NCBI GenBank assembly: GCA_017514905.1
Contig: JAFWIK010000002.1
Span: 35,321 to 99,320 of the forward strand
Origin: Candidatus Saccharimonadota bacterium
GTDB taxonomy: Bacteria > Patescibacteriota > Saccharimonadia > Saccharimonadales > Saccharimonadaceae
DNA length: 64,000 nt
Reading direction: 5' to 3'
Part shown: piece after piece, positions 26,805 to 33,596 of the stretch
Numbering within the stretch: position 1 is the first letter of the stretch
Layout of the letters: each line of letters begins with the position of its first letter
The notes under the pieces: generated by a model
Databases searched by the model: none
Told to the model about the DNA's origin: nothing
What the model saw: only the letters and a program-made list of their open reading frames with translations
Program-made: the position numbers and the translations under genes

Positions 26805-26828
26805 GTGCTTCTCCCCCTAGTCCTCCAT

Positions 26829-26943
26829 CGGACGAGTGAGCGAGTAAAAATCGGAAACTTGTTTACGATTTTTCGAGCCACGAGGAACGAAAGACACTGG
26901 AAGTGTCTACTAGAACGTGTGCCCTCGCCCGGGGCGAGGGCAC
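26829..26943. repeat. hairpin cluster downstream of the FISUMP gene
   Basis: An imperfect palindrome, CGAGTAAAAATCG/CGATTTTTCGAG (26829-26887), is followed by AGACACT/AGTGTCT (26892-26908) and a perfect 12-bp GC stem, GTGCCCTCGCCC/GGGCGAGGGCAC (26919-26943). It may terminate the surface-protein transcript; no T run follows. Confidence 0.65.
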
Positions 26944-27071
26944 GGTGAAATAGTAGCGATGGACATCAATAACTCAAAAAGAGATTTAGAAAAAAGATGA
27001 CACAAATTCTGGTCACAAATAAAATCAGTGTCACCAACATACTGGATCTGTTTCACTCCAGCTGCTCGTAG

Positions 27072-27272
27072 TACACCCCAATTAAGACTGCTCTCGCTGG
27101 CCGCTGGTATGGCTCGCTTGGAGGCACTGGCACCAATGGCTACTGGTGGTCACCTGTGGTAAACAGTGGCGGCGGCTCGTACCATTTGGACACCAATTCC
27201 GATGGGCGCGTTACCCCTGACCTCAGCAGCGCTCGCGACGATGGGTTTAGCGTACGTTGTCTTGCTCGGTAG
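27072..27272 (+). pseudogene. orphan FISUMP C-terminal fragment
   Basis: The open stretch from 27072 to the stop at 27270 reads about 66 residues containing NGYWWSPVVNSGGGSYHLD and ARDDGFSVRCLAR, the typical end of a FISUMP domain (WWS, then GFSVRC). It has no start codon, promoter or signal peptide, and a stop (TAG 27069) lies just upstream. DNA identity with the intact gene's end is limited to short motifs, so it is a diverged paralogous tail rather than a recent duplicate. It could be a dead remnant or a silent donor cassette for the C-terminus of the neighbouring gene. Confidence 0.65.
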
Positions 27273-27559
27273 TGGTTTAGTTTTCAGGGGTTTCGTTTCT
27301 TCCCGCCTTTCCGAAACTTCCGATAAGTACGATAGCACAATTTTGATAACATCAGAGATTACAAGTGATAAGTCAGGATGGCTCTGCTTCTAAACTCTGG
27401 TGACAGAAATCTAGATATATGACAACGTAAAATAATGATTTAGAAATCACTGCACCAAGAAATCTGGTAACATTGGAGAATCGTGACAATGAACAATTGA
27501 GGCTGAATAGAGAACCTAGTTCCTTGTTAGTTCCTTGCTTGCCACAGGTTTAATCTAGT

Positions 27560-27676
27560 TTTTTTGAAAGGCCTTTTTCATTCTGAAGCAATAAAAAATG
27601 ATTTGTTACGTTGGGATTTTGTGAAAATCACTAACGTAACAAGCCCTGCTTTAGAATGAAGGAGGCTTGGCAAAAC
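27560..27676. repeat. intergenic palindromic element upstream of the KilA-N gene
   Basis: Outer arms TTCATTCTGAAGCA versus the complement of TGCTTTAGAATGAA (one mismatch); inner stem TTGTTACGTT/AACGTAACAA around GATTTT/AAAATC. The inner GTTACGT resembles the GTGACGT stem in the queH-queA spacer. Confidence 0.75.
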
Positions 27677-27702
27677 AATATATAATATATAGTGACTATC
27701 AA

Positions 27703-27753
27703 CCGCTATGTCTAGCGTCTAAAATAAGCCAAAATCCGCTATATCTAGCGTCT
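27703..27753. promoter_or_regulatory. pair of inverted-repeat operator candidates
   Basis: CCGCTATGTCTAGCGTCT (27703-27720) and CCGCTATATCTAGCGTCT (27736-27753) differ at one base, and each contains CGCTA-N4-TAGCG. They lie 33 bp apart, close to three helical turns, and 56 bp upstream of the -10 box of a DNA-binding protein gene. Confidence 0.6.
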
Positions 27754-27805
27754 CACCGAACAAATCCCGAACACTTACTCATTTTTTTGTATTATTACTA
27801 TGGCG

Positions 27806-27834
27806 TGATATAATACTTTTCAACGAAGGAAGGA
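27806..27834 (+). promoter_or_regulatory. extended -10 and ribosome binding site of the KilA-N gene
   Basis: TGATATAAT (TATAAT 27809-27814), a leader of roughly 18 nt and GAAGGAAGG at 27826-27834, 4 nt before the ATG. Confidence 0.75.
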
Positions 27835-27838
27835 TAGT

Positions 27839-28699
27839 ATGGCAAATAATAATAACGAAGGGATTCTTATGCCAAAAGAAACTATCCATGCCAAAGGCTT
27901 GACCATCGGCATCTACTCCAACGATTTTAATAACGAGTTTATCTCACTCACAGATATTGCAAAATATAAAAAGATACAAGATACGAAATTCATAATTAGG
28001 AACTGGATGCGCAATCGCGATACAATAGAATTTCTCGGTATTTGGGAACAATTGCATAACCCACGTTTCAATGGTGCCGGATTTGGCACCATTAAAAATG
28101 AAGCAGGAGCAAATTCCTTCGTAATTTCGCCAGAAAGATGGATAAATGAGACCAACGCAATCGGCATGGTAAACAAACGAGGTAGATACGATGGTGGAAC
28201 GTACGCCCATGCCGATATCGCCATGAGCTTTGCCACTTGGATTTCCCCAGAGTTTCAGCTTTATATCATGAAAGATTACCGTAGACTTAAAACTGACGAG
28301 AATTCTCGTTTATCCCTCAACTGGAATTTAAATCGTGAAGTCAGTAAACTCAACTATCATATTCATACGGATGCCGTTAAAGATAGTCTCCCACCCGACC
28401 TCACTCCGCGTCAGATTCATTTTACCTATGCTAGTGAAGCGGATTTACTAAATGTTGCTCTTTTTGGCATGACTGCCAAAGAATGGCGAGACGAGAACAA
28501 ATCCAAGAAAGGTAACATCCGCGATTTCGCTAATCTCAACCAACTTCTAGTGCTTGCGAACTTAGAGAGCTATAACGCTATCTTGATCAAACAAGAAAAA
28601 CCACAAAGCGAACGTTTGGTTCTGCTTCGTGAAATGGCGATCACTCAATTAAAGACGTTTATAGGTCATGAAATACATTTGCCAAATCAGACTGGTTAA
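27839..28699 (+). CDS. KilA-N domain DNA-binding protein
   Basis: 286 residues. Residues about 15-155 match the KilA-N fold: FISLTDIAKYK, FIIRNWMRNRDTIEFLGIWEQLHNP, ERWINETNAIGMVNKRGRYDGGTYAHADIAMSFATWISPEFQLYIMKDY. The second half is charged and helical (LNWNLNREVSKLNYHIHTDAVKD, then a C-terminal region with DLLNVALFGMTAKEW). KilA-N proteins are widespread in phages and mobile regions and bind DNA. The paired CGCTA-N4-TAGCG repeats upstream suggest that it regulates itself (inference). Its position beside a gene fragment and palindromes hints at acquisition, but the protein is intact. Confidence 0.85.
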   Translation: MANNNNEGILMPKETIHAKGLTIGIYSNDFNNEFISLTDIAKYKKIQDTKFIIRNWMRNRDTIEFLGIWEQLHNPRFNGAGFGTIKNEAGANSFVISPERWINETNAIGMVNKRGRYDGGTYAHADIAMSFATWISPEFQLYIMKDYRRLKTDENSRLSLNWNLNREVSKLNYHIHTDAVKDSLPPDLTPRQIHFTYASEADLLNVALFGMTAKEWRDENKSKKGNIRDFANLNQLLVLANLESYNAILIKQEKPQSERLVLLREMAITQLKTFIGHEIHLPNQTG

Positions 28700-28754
28700 A
28701 TAGAGCTGTTTATCCGCAAGTATCTACAAATCTGAATTTAAGCCTCAAATAATA

Positions 28755-30098
28755 CTACTCCAAGTATTCCCAAACCGTCCCATCGGCCGTATCGCGCACT
28801 GCAATGCCTTGCTCCGCTAAAGAATCTCTAATTTCATCTGACCCAGCAAAGTCTTTTTTCGCTCTTGTCACTTCCCTTTTGTGAATTAGATCATATTGTT
28901 CCGGTGAAATATCTGGCGTCTGATCAAGCAATTTTAATCCAAAAAGCTGATCCACTTTTTGCCAATCATCTAGAGAAAGTGAAGCGTTGTCGATAATCGC
29001 AAAGGCTTCCGGCGAATTCAGATTATTATTCACCGCAGCGAGAATTTCATCAAACTTTCCATCAGACGGAATATCTTTCTGATAGCATAGCGCAATGCGG
29101 TTTCGCCAATTCAAACGTCGCGTCTTGGCTGCCTCTAGAGACTCAAAAGTAAAGTTCCTAGTCCCTTGGAAGTGCCCAGACAGCACCCACATTTTATAAT
29201 CTAATGGAGAGAACCCTTTTTCAGATAGTTCAGCAAGGGTGTAAGTATTCCCGAGTGATTTCGAAATCTTCTCCCCATCGATGGTGATAAAATTACAATG
29301 CAACCAATTCTGAGAGAGCGCTCGTCCCGTCATCGCATAAGTCTCGGCAATTTCGTTAGTGTGGTGCACTGGAATGTGGTCCACGCCACCCGTATGAATG
29401 TCAATCGGCTCCCCCAATTCTTTATGGATAATTGTGGCGCATTCTAGATGCCATCCAGGGTAACCAGGTTGGCCCAAATAGTCCCATCGCATAGCATGCT
29501 TCTCACCTGGCTTAATAAACTTCCACACGGCAAAATCCGAAGCATTCCGTTTTTCATCACTAAACTCTACTCTGGCTCCTGCTTGCAGACCGGAAAGATC
29601 TAGCCGCGCGAAATTAGCATATTCAGCGAATTTACTCGTATCGTAATATATTCCATCTTTAGTTTCGTAGGTAAAGCCATTTTTGATCATTAGGTCTACT
29701 GCTTCCATGTCTTCGTCGATATAATCCGTGGCACGAGCCAGTACGTCCGGCTCGACGAGCTCCAAAGCATGATAATCCTTCATAAATTCGGCAATGTATT
29801 TATCTGCTACTTCATAAACACTTTTTCCTTCCCGCGCCGCTCCTTTTTCTAGCTTGTCCTCGCCCGTATCGGCGTCCGAAGTCATATGTCCCACGTCGGT
29901 CAGATTTAATACACGTTTTACTGCATATCCATCTTTTTTTAGCACTCGCACCAACAAATCCCAGTATATATAAGCCGTCAGATTACCAATGTGTGCCACG
30001 CTATAAACCGTCGGTCCGCAGGTATATATTTTCACCATTTTGCCGAGCGGTTTGAATTCCTCGACTTTACGGCTTGCTGTATTATAAAGCTTCAGCAT
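28755..30098 (-). CDS. cysS: cysteinyl-tRNA synthetase
   Basis: 447 residues, class I synthetase for tRNA-Cys. The zinc and substrate motif YTCGPTVYSVAHIGNL contains HIGN, and KISKSLGNTY is the KMSKS loop. Further zinc ligands are visible in WHLECATI and HTGGVDHIPVHHTNEIAE, so the site is complete. Length is close to the family norm (about 460). The start overlaps the end of the alpha/beta hydrolase gene by 17 nt, making it the last gene of a nrnA-hydrolase-cysS operon. Confidence 0.95.
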   Translation of the reverse strand: MLKLYNTASRKVEEFKPLGKMVKIYTCGPTVYSVAHIGNLTAYIYWDLLVRVLKKDGYAVKRVLNLTDVGHMTSDADTGEDKLEKGAAREGKSVYEVADKYIAEFMKDYHALELVEPDVLARATDYIDEDMEAVDLMIKNGFTYETKDGIYYDTSKFAEYANFARLDLSGLQAGARVEFSDEKRNASDFAVWKFIKPGEKHAMRWDYLGQPGYPGWHLECATIIHKELGEPIDIHTGGVDHIPVHHTNEIAETYAMTGRALSQNWLHCNFITIDGEKISKSLGNTYTLAELSEKGFSPLDYKMWVLSGHFQGTRNFTFESLEAAKTRRLNWRNRIALCYQKDIPSDGKFDEILAAVNNNLNSPEAFAIIDNASLSLDDWQKVDQLFGLKLLDQTPDISPEQYDLIHKREVTRAKKDFAGSDEIRDSLAEQGIAVRDTADGTVWEYLE

Positions 30099-30828
30099 TT
30101 AGCACCTCCTCCAAAATGTTAACCATTTTACTATATTTATCATGCGTGATGCCATGTCTACCTTCGGTCTTAATTGCCGTTAAATGCTTCGAATTCTCTT
30201 TTAAAACTTTTGGCACATTGTATGACGCTATAATTTGATCCATATTACCATAAATCAAAATTGTCGGCGTAGTGAGCCCCGCCAGAACTTTATAGTTTTT
30301 GCGATTTAAAACGATTTTTTCCATCGAATTATTAAAAGACTTCTCTTGCAAAATATTATGGTCTTTTAAGTTCACAGCATCTTTAAAAACTTTAATTGCC
30401 TTTTCAAAAGCCGGATTATCTAGGTCCTCCTCTGTGTAGATTGGTGGTGAAATCAAAATCAACTTTTTCAAGGTCCCTTTATAAGTGTCAGCATAACGTG
30501 TTACGATAAAAGTACCAAGCGAGTGGCCAACTAAAACTAAAGGCGTACTACCGAGCTTCAACTTAGAAATTGCATTATGAAGCGCTTCTAGCTGATCAGC
30601 ATAGTCATAGTTCAGCTGATCACTTTTTAGAGATTTGCCAGAGCCAAGTAGATCGAAGGTTACAAATCTCACATCTTTTAAAGAACGTGTGCCTTCGAGG
30701 TATTTTAAGGCACTATTAAAAGTCGTAGAATCCGAAGCGATGCCATGAATCATTACCACTACTAGTCGCGGTGTTTTGGCAGCGCAAAAGTCATGGGTTT
30801 TTTTGAGACATAGTTCACGTTTAAACAT
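30082..30828 (-). CDS. alpha/beta hydrolase
   Basis: 248 residues. Alpha/beta hydrolase fold with the strand VVVMIHGIASDSTTF (oxyanion region), LLGSGKS, the nucleophile elbow VGHSLGTFIV, an acid candidate Asp in ILIYGNMDQIIA and the catalytic His in EGRHGITHD. No secretion signal is present, so it acts in the cytoplasm. The substrate is unknown; size and motifs fit small esterases or lipases. It overlaps nrnA by 8 nt and cysS by 17 nt. Confidence 0.85.
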   Translation of the reverse strand: MFKRELCLKKTHDFCAAKTPRLVVVMIHGIASDSTTFNSALKYLEGTRSLKDVRFVTFDLLGSGKSLKSDQLNYDYADQLEALHNAISKLKLGSTPLVLVGHSLGTFIVTRYADTYKGTLKKLILISPPIYTEEDLDNPAFEKAIKVFKDAVNLKDHNILQEKSFNNSMEKIVLNRKNYKVLAGLTTPTILIYGNMDQIIASYNVPKVLKENSKHLTAIKTEGRHGITHDKYSKMVNILEEVLNAEAL

Positions 30829-31801
30829 CTTGAGAAAGCTCCGGTACGATTTTAACTAAATCCTGTACTACCTCATCGTAGGTAGTGTCGTAAGTTCTAA
30901 AACCTGCAGCTTGAGGGTGTCCACCGCCGCCAAAATACTCAGCGACTTTTTCGGCAATCGGTGTAGAAACATTGCAACGAATTTTGCCAGTGACTTTTCC
31001 ATCCGGGTAAGTTTTGATTGCAACGGCCACTTCAACTCCCTCGATCAAGCGCATTTCCTCGAGAATTAGTACATTTGGATTGTACTCTTCCGAGTATTCA
31101 CGAATTTCGTCCCAAGTAATATGTACTACTGCGAGTTTACCATCTAGGTAGTATTCAATCTTTTTGATCAAATCCGCCTTGTAATCTAGGATTCGTGGTG
31201 ATTTTTTCATATACTCACGTCGCTCGTCTTCGAGTAATGTGATATTAGCACCGAGCCGGGTGAGCTCCGCCGCAATTTCAAAAGTTTCGGCTGTCACAGA
31301 GCCACTCGTGAGCCCCAATGTGTCAGACAAAAGTCCCTGAAAAATTGCTGCGGCAGCATCCTGGTTAATCTCAATTTTCTCATTTTTAGCAATGCGGTAA
31401 ATCAATTCTGTACATGATGGCCTCACTTCTATAATACTTTCGTGGGGAAAACTCAGATCGTCTGCCGTTTCGTGATGATCAATCACGAGTACCGGTGCCG
31501 AAAATAGCCGATTTTTAATCGCAGTATCTTCCATTAGCTTTGAGAGTAAAATCTCTGCTGCCGTATCTACAATAATGTAGCCGTCAGCTTTAAAATCAAA
31601 TTCATTAGTTACCCTAGACCAATCTTTGAAATAGTGCAAATATTTCGGAATATCAATTGGGCAGTACAGACTGATTTCTCTGTCAGATAACAAATAATCT
31701 AGCGCTACTGCACTACCAAGCGAATCGCCATCTGGATTTTCCGCCTGGATCACGCAAATTTTCTTTTTGCCCTGCAAAAACTCAGTAAACTTTTTATACA
31801 T
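30821..31801 (-). CDS. nrnA: DHH/DHHA1 phosphoesterase, NrnA/RecJ-like
   Basis: 326 residues from ATG 31801, set by the leaderless promoter 7 nt upstream. The DHH domain shows CVIQAENPDGDSLGSA, IIVDTAA and VIDHHETADD; the C-terminal DHHA1 domain shows FGGGGHPQAAGFRTY. Relatives degrade nanoRNA and pAp (NrnA) or act as phosphodiesterases on cyclic dinucleotides; the lack of membrane or PAS domains favours the nanoRNase class. The choice of NrnA over other DHH members is by size and architecture only. Confidence 0.8.
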   Translation of the reverse strand: MYKKFTEFLQGKKKICVIQAENPDGDSLGSAVALDYLLSDREISLYCPIDIPKYLHYFKDWSRVTNEFDFKADGYIIVDTAAEILLSKLMEDTAIKNRLFSAPVLVIDHHETADDLSFPHESIIEVRPSCTELIYRIAKNEKIEINQDAAAAIFQGLLSDTLGLTSGSVTAETFEIAAELTRLGANITLLEDERREYMKKSPRILDYKADLIKKIEYYLDGKLAVVHITWDEIREYSEEYNPNVLILEEMRLIEGVEVAVAIKTYPDGKVTGKIRCNVSTPIAEKVAEYFGGGGHPQAAGFRTYDTTYDEVVQDLVKIVPELSQDV

Positions 31802-31817
31802 ATATATTATTATATCA
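31802..31817 (-). promoter_or_regulatory. extended -10 promoter of nrnA operon, leaderless
   Basis: TGATATAAT on the minus strand, 7 nt before ATG 31801. It is divergent from the cdsA promoter. Confidence 0.7.
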
Positions 31818-31833
31818 TTAAAACACATTTGTA

Positions 31834-31848
31834 TGGTATAATCGAGGT
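31834..31848 (+). promoter_or_regulatory. extended -10 promoter of cdsA, leaderless
   Basis: TGGTATAAT, 6 nt (CGAGGT), ATG 31849. Confidence 0.7.
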
Positions 31849-32532
31849 ATGGACAAAAACTTTAAGGTTAGAGTGATTGTGGGTCTTAGTCTCTTTATTG
31901 TGGCGCTAATTGCGCTCTACACATTTGACGGTGTACCCTTCAAAATTCTATATGGACTATTTTCGTTAGTAGCCGCGGTAGAGCTACTCAGCTTCTTAAA
32001 ACGCCGACACAGTTTCGATCATGTGATTTTGATTATTGCCGAGCTCGGATTTATGTTTTACGGTTTTCTTTTTATCAATCAAATCGACGTTGCGCACTTT
32101 TGGTACATTATTCTAGGTGTGCCAGGATATGATATTTTTGCCTACCTTTGCGGTAAGGCTATCGGCGGTAGGTTTTTCAAATCTCGTCCTTTCCCTAAAA
32201 TTTCCAAAAATAAGACTTGGGAAGGCACTATTCTCGGGCTGACGATTGCTATAGCGCTTGTAGCAATCTTAATGGTGGCTCGAAACGCCTTTAGCACAGA
32301 TTGGTTCTATCTGTTCTGCGGTCCGCTTGCTCTAATGGGTGATTTGTTTGAGAGTTTCTTAAAACGTCAGTTCGCGGTCAAAGACTCCAACGAAATTCTC
32401 ATTAAAAACAAATTCTTCGCTAAATTAGAATTACTCGTCGGTGGTTCAGAAGGCCACGGCGGTTTTCTTGATCGCGTCGACTCTACTGCTTTTGCAGCTG
32501 CCATTCTCCTCGTGATTTCTTGTTTTGTTTAG
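31849..32532 (+). CDS. cdsA: phosphatidate cytidylyltransferase CdsA, short form
   Basis: 227 residues with about seven membrane segments; typical CdsA is about 270-285. It makes CDP-diacylglycerol from phosphatidate and CTP. The C-terminal signature is complete: SKNKTWEGTILG, GPLALMGDLFESFLKRQFAVKDSN, and EGHGGFLDRVDSTAFA. The missing length is in the N-terminal membrane region. Convergent with pgsA-yqeG, which use its product, so the three lipid genes lie within 1.7 kb. Confidence 0.88.
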   Translation: MDKNFKVRVIVGLSLFIVALIALYTFDGVPFKILYGLFSLVAAVELLSFLKRRHSFDHVILIIAELGFMFYGFLFINQIDVAHFWYIILGVPGYDIFAYLCGKAIGGRFFKSRPFPKISKNKTWEGTILGLTIAIALVAILMVARNAFSTDWFYLFCGPLALMGDLFESFLKRQFAVKDSNEILIKNKFFAKLELLVGGSEGHGGFLDRVDSTAFAAAILLVISCFV

Positions 32533-32543
32533 TTGTTTTTTAT

Positions 32544-33089
32544 TTAGTTTAGTTTTTTGTAACCACGAATTAAATAATCCATGCCCGAAAAAATGGTAAG
32601 CGCTAGTGCGAGATATAGCGCAATATTACCCAGTATAGCGATAAATTCGACATTCACAACCAGGTTGAAAAGTAAAATGATCAAAGCAATCATCTGCACG
32701 GTCGTCTTGAGTTTACCATAAAAAGAAGCTGGTACAGTGATTTGTTTTCTGGCTTCCATCATTCGCATACCATCTACCGCAAAATCACGTACCAAAATCA
32801 TTGCAAAAACCCAGATTGGCACTACATATAGATAAACCAGGACCAGAAAAGCCAGATTTACTAGCATTTTGTCTGCCAAAGGATCCAGGAAGGCGCCTAA
32901 ATCAGTTACGAGTTTCTGACGCCGCGCCCAAATCCCATCAATTTTATCCGTAATTGCCGCAATGATAAAAATTACAAGTGCGGTAATTTTAGCCCAAGGT
33001 GGTGGCAACAACGCAAAAACGAAAAAAACTACCGCCAGAATCATCCTGAGGAAAGTGAGATAAGTTGGACCAGTGATTCTAGTTTTCAT
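32544..33089 (-). CDS. pgsA: CDP-diacylglycerol-glycerol-3-phosphate phosphatidyltransferase
   Basis: 181 residues. The CDP-alcohol phosphotransferase motif reads TDKIDGIWARRQKLVTDLG followed by AFLDPLADK, with all Asp, Gly and Arg positions in place. About five membrane segments. It forms phosphatidylglycerol phosphate. I choose ATG 33089 because it overlaps the yqeG stop as ATGA and follows a GGAGAAA site; a longer start at 33119 would overlap more. The next enzyme, a PGP phosphatase candidate, is the coupled upstream gene. Confidence 0.9.
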   Translation of the reverse strand: MKTRITGPTYLTFLRMILAVVFFVFALLPPPWAKITALVIFIIAAITDKIDGIWARRQKLVTDLGAFLDPLADKMLVNLAFLVLVYLYVVPIWVFAMILVRDFAVDGMRMMEARKQITVPASFYGKLKTTVQMIALIILLFNLVVNVEFIAILGNIALYLALALTIFSGMDYLIRGYKKLN

Positions 33090-33517
33090 ATAATGTTTCT
33101 CCGATGGTCTACTTTCCATGCTCTAATACCAGCGAATCTGGCGGCTAAAACATCTGTAGACCATTTATCACCTAGCATCACAGTATCTTTTGGTTTCACT
33201 TTGTAATCCGCCATCGCTTCAGTTAGCTTGGTGCTCATTGGCTTTTTGGCCCACCAAACGCAGTCCACACCAATCGGTTCGCAGAACTTCTGCATCATTT
33301 TCTTGCGACCATTATTTGAAATAATTACAATTTTAACTCCGGCTTTTTTGCATTCTTCTACCCAATCAGCCAATTCATCAGCGGGCTCTTTTTCAGAATG
33401 TAGCCTAAGAGTGTTATCAAGATCGCATAAAAGTAGTTTCACGCCAGACTTTTTGAGAAGCCCGGGCGTTACATCTTCAAATCGTTCAAATTCTTTGTCT
33501 GCACGAAAAATGCTCAT
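33086..33517 (-). CDS. yqeG: YqeG-type HAD phosphatase, probable PGP phosphatase
   Basis: 143 residues, HAD superfamily subclass IIIA. Motif I is LLCDLDNTL, motif II VIISNNG, motif III KKP and motif IV MLGDKWSTDV. Bacterial YqeG is related to eukaryotic GEP4, a phosphatidylglycerophosphate phosphatase, and its coupling to pgsA through an ATGA overlap supports that role here (inference). The start is leaderless, 6 nt after a TAAAAT box. Confidence 0.8.
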   Translation of the reverse strand: MSIFRADKEFERFEDVTPGLLKKSGVKLLLCDLDNTLRLHSEKEPADELADWVEECKKAGVKIVIISNNGRKKMMQKFCEPIGVDCVWWAKKPMSTKLTEAMADYKVKPKDTVMLGDKWSTDVLAARFAGIRAWKVDHRRNII

Positions 33518-33532
33518 AGATTTATTTTAGCA
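33518..33532 (-). promoter_or_regulatory. extended -10 promoter of yqeG-pgsA, leaderless
   Basis: TGCTAAAAT on the minus strand, 6 nt (AAATCT) before ATG 33517. Confidence 0.65.
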
Positions 33533-33561
33533 TATTTTATTAGAATAAGTCTTTTTTAATA

Positions 33562-33596
33562 TTGACTTAAGGACTTTGAAAACATATAATATTATT
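33562..33596 (+). promoter_or_regulatory. promoter of second surface protein gene, leaderless
   Basis: TTGACT (33562), 17-nt spacer, TATAAT (33585-33590), then 6 nt (ATTATT) to ATG 33597. Confidence 0.75.

Larger units (their letters stand above)
26805..27838 (+). other. gene-poor 1-kb stretch with hairpins, a gene fragment and operator-like repeats
   Basis: No complete gene fits. From left to right it holds two hairpins (26829-26943), an orphan FISUMP C-terminal fragment (27072-27272), three scattered CTGGTnACA motifs (near 27012, 27396 and 27463), a long palindrome (27560-27676), two short inverted repeats (27703-27753) and the KilA-N promoter. No tRNA-like TTCRA loop or CRISPR periodicity was seen. 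Confidence 0.6.

Noticed and set aside
27072..27272. The orphan FISUMP fragment as a retroelement template repeat of the neighbouring gene
   Set aside because: Its DNA matches the gene's end only in short motif stretches, with differences at all bases and not only at adenines.
26805..27838. Possible tRNA, CRISPR or integron attachment array in the gene-poor stretch
   Set aside because: No tRNA arm pattern, no regular direct repeats with spacers, and the three CTGGTnACA motifs are irregularly spaced with no shared secondary structure.
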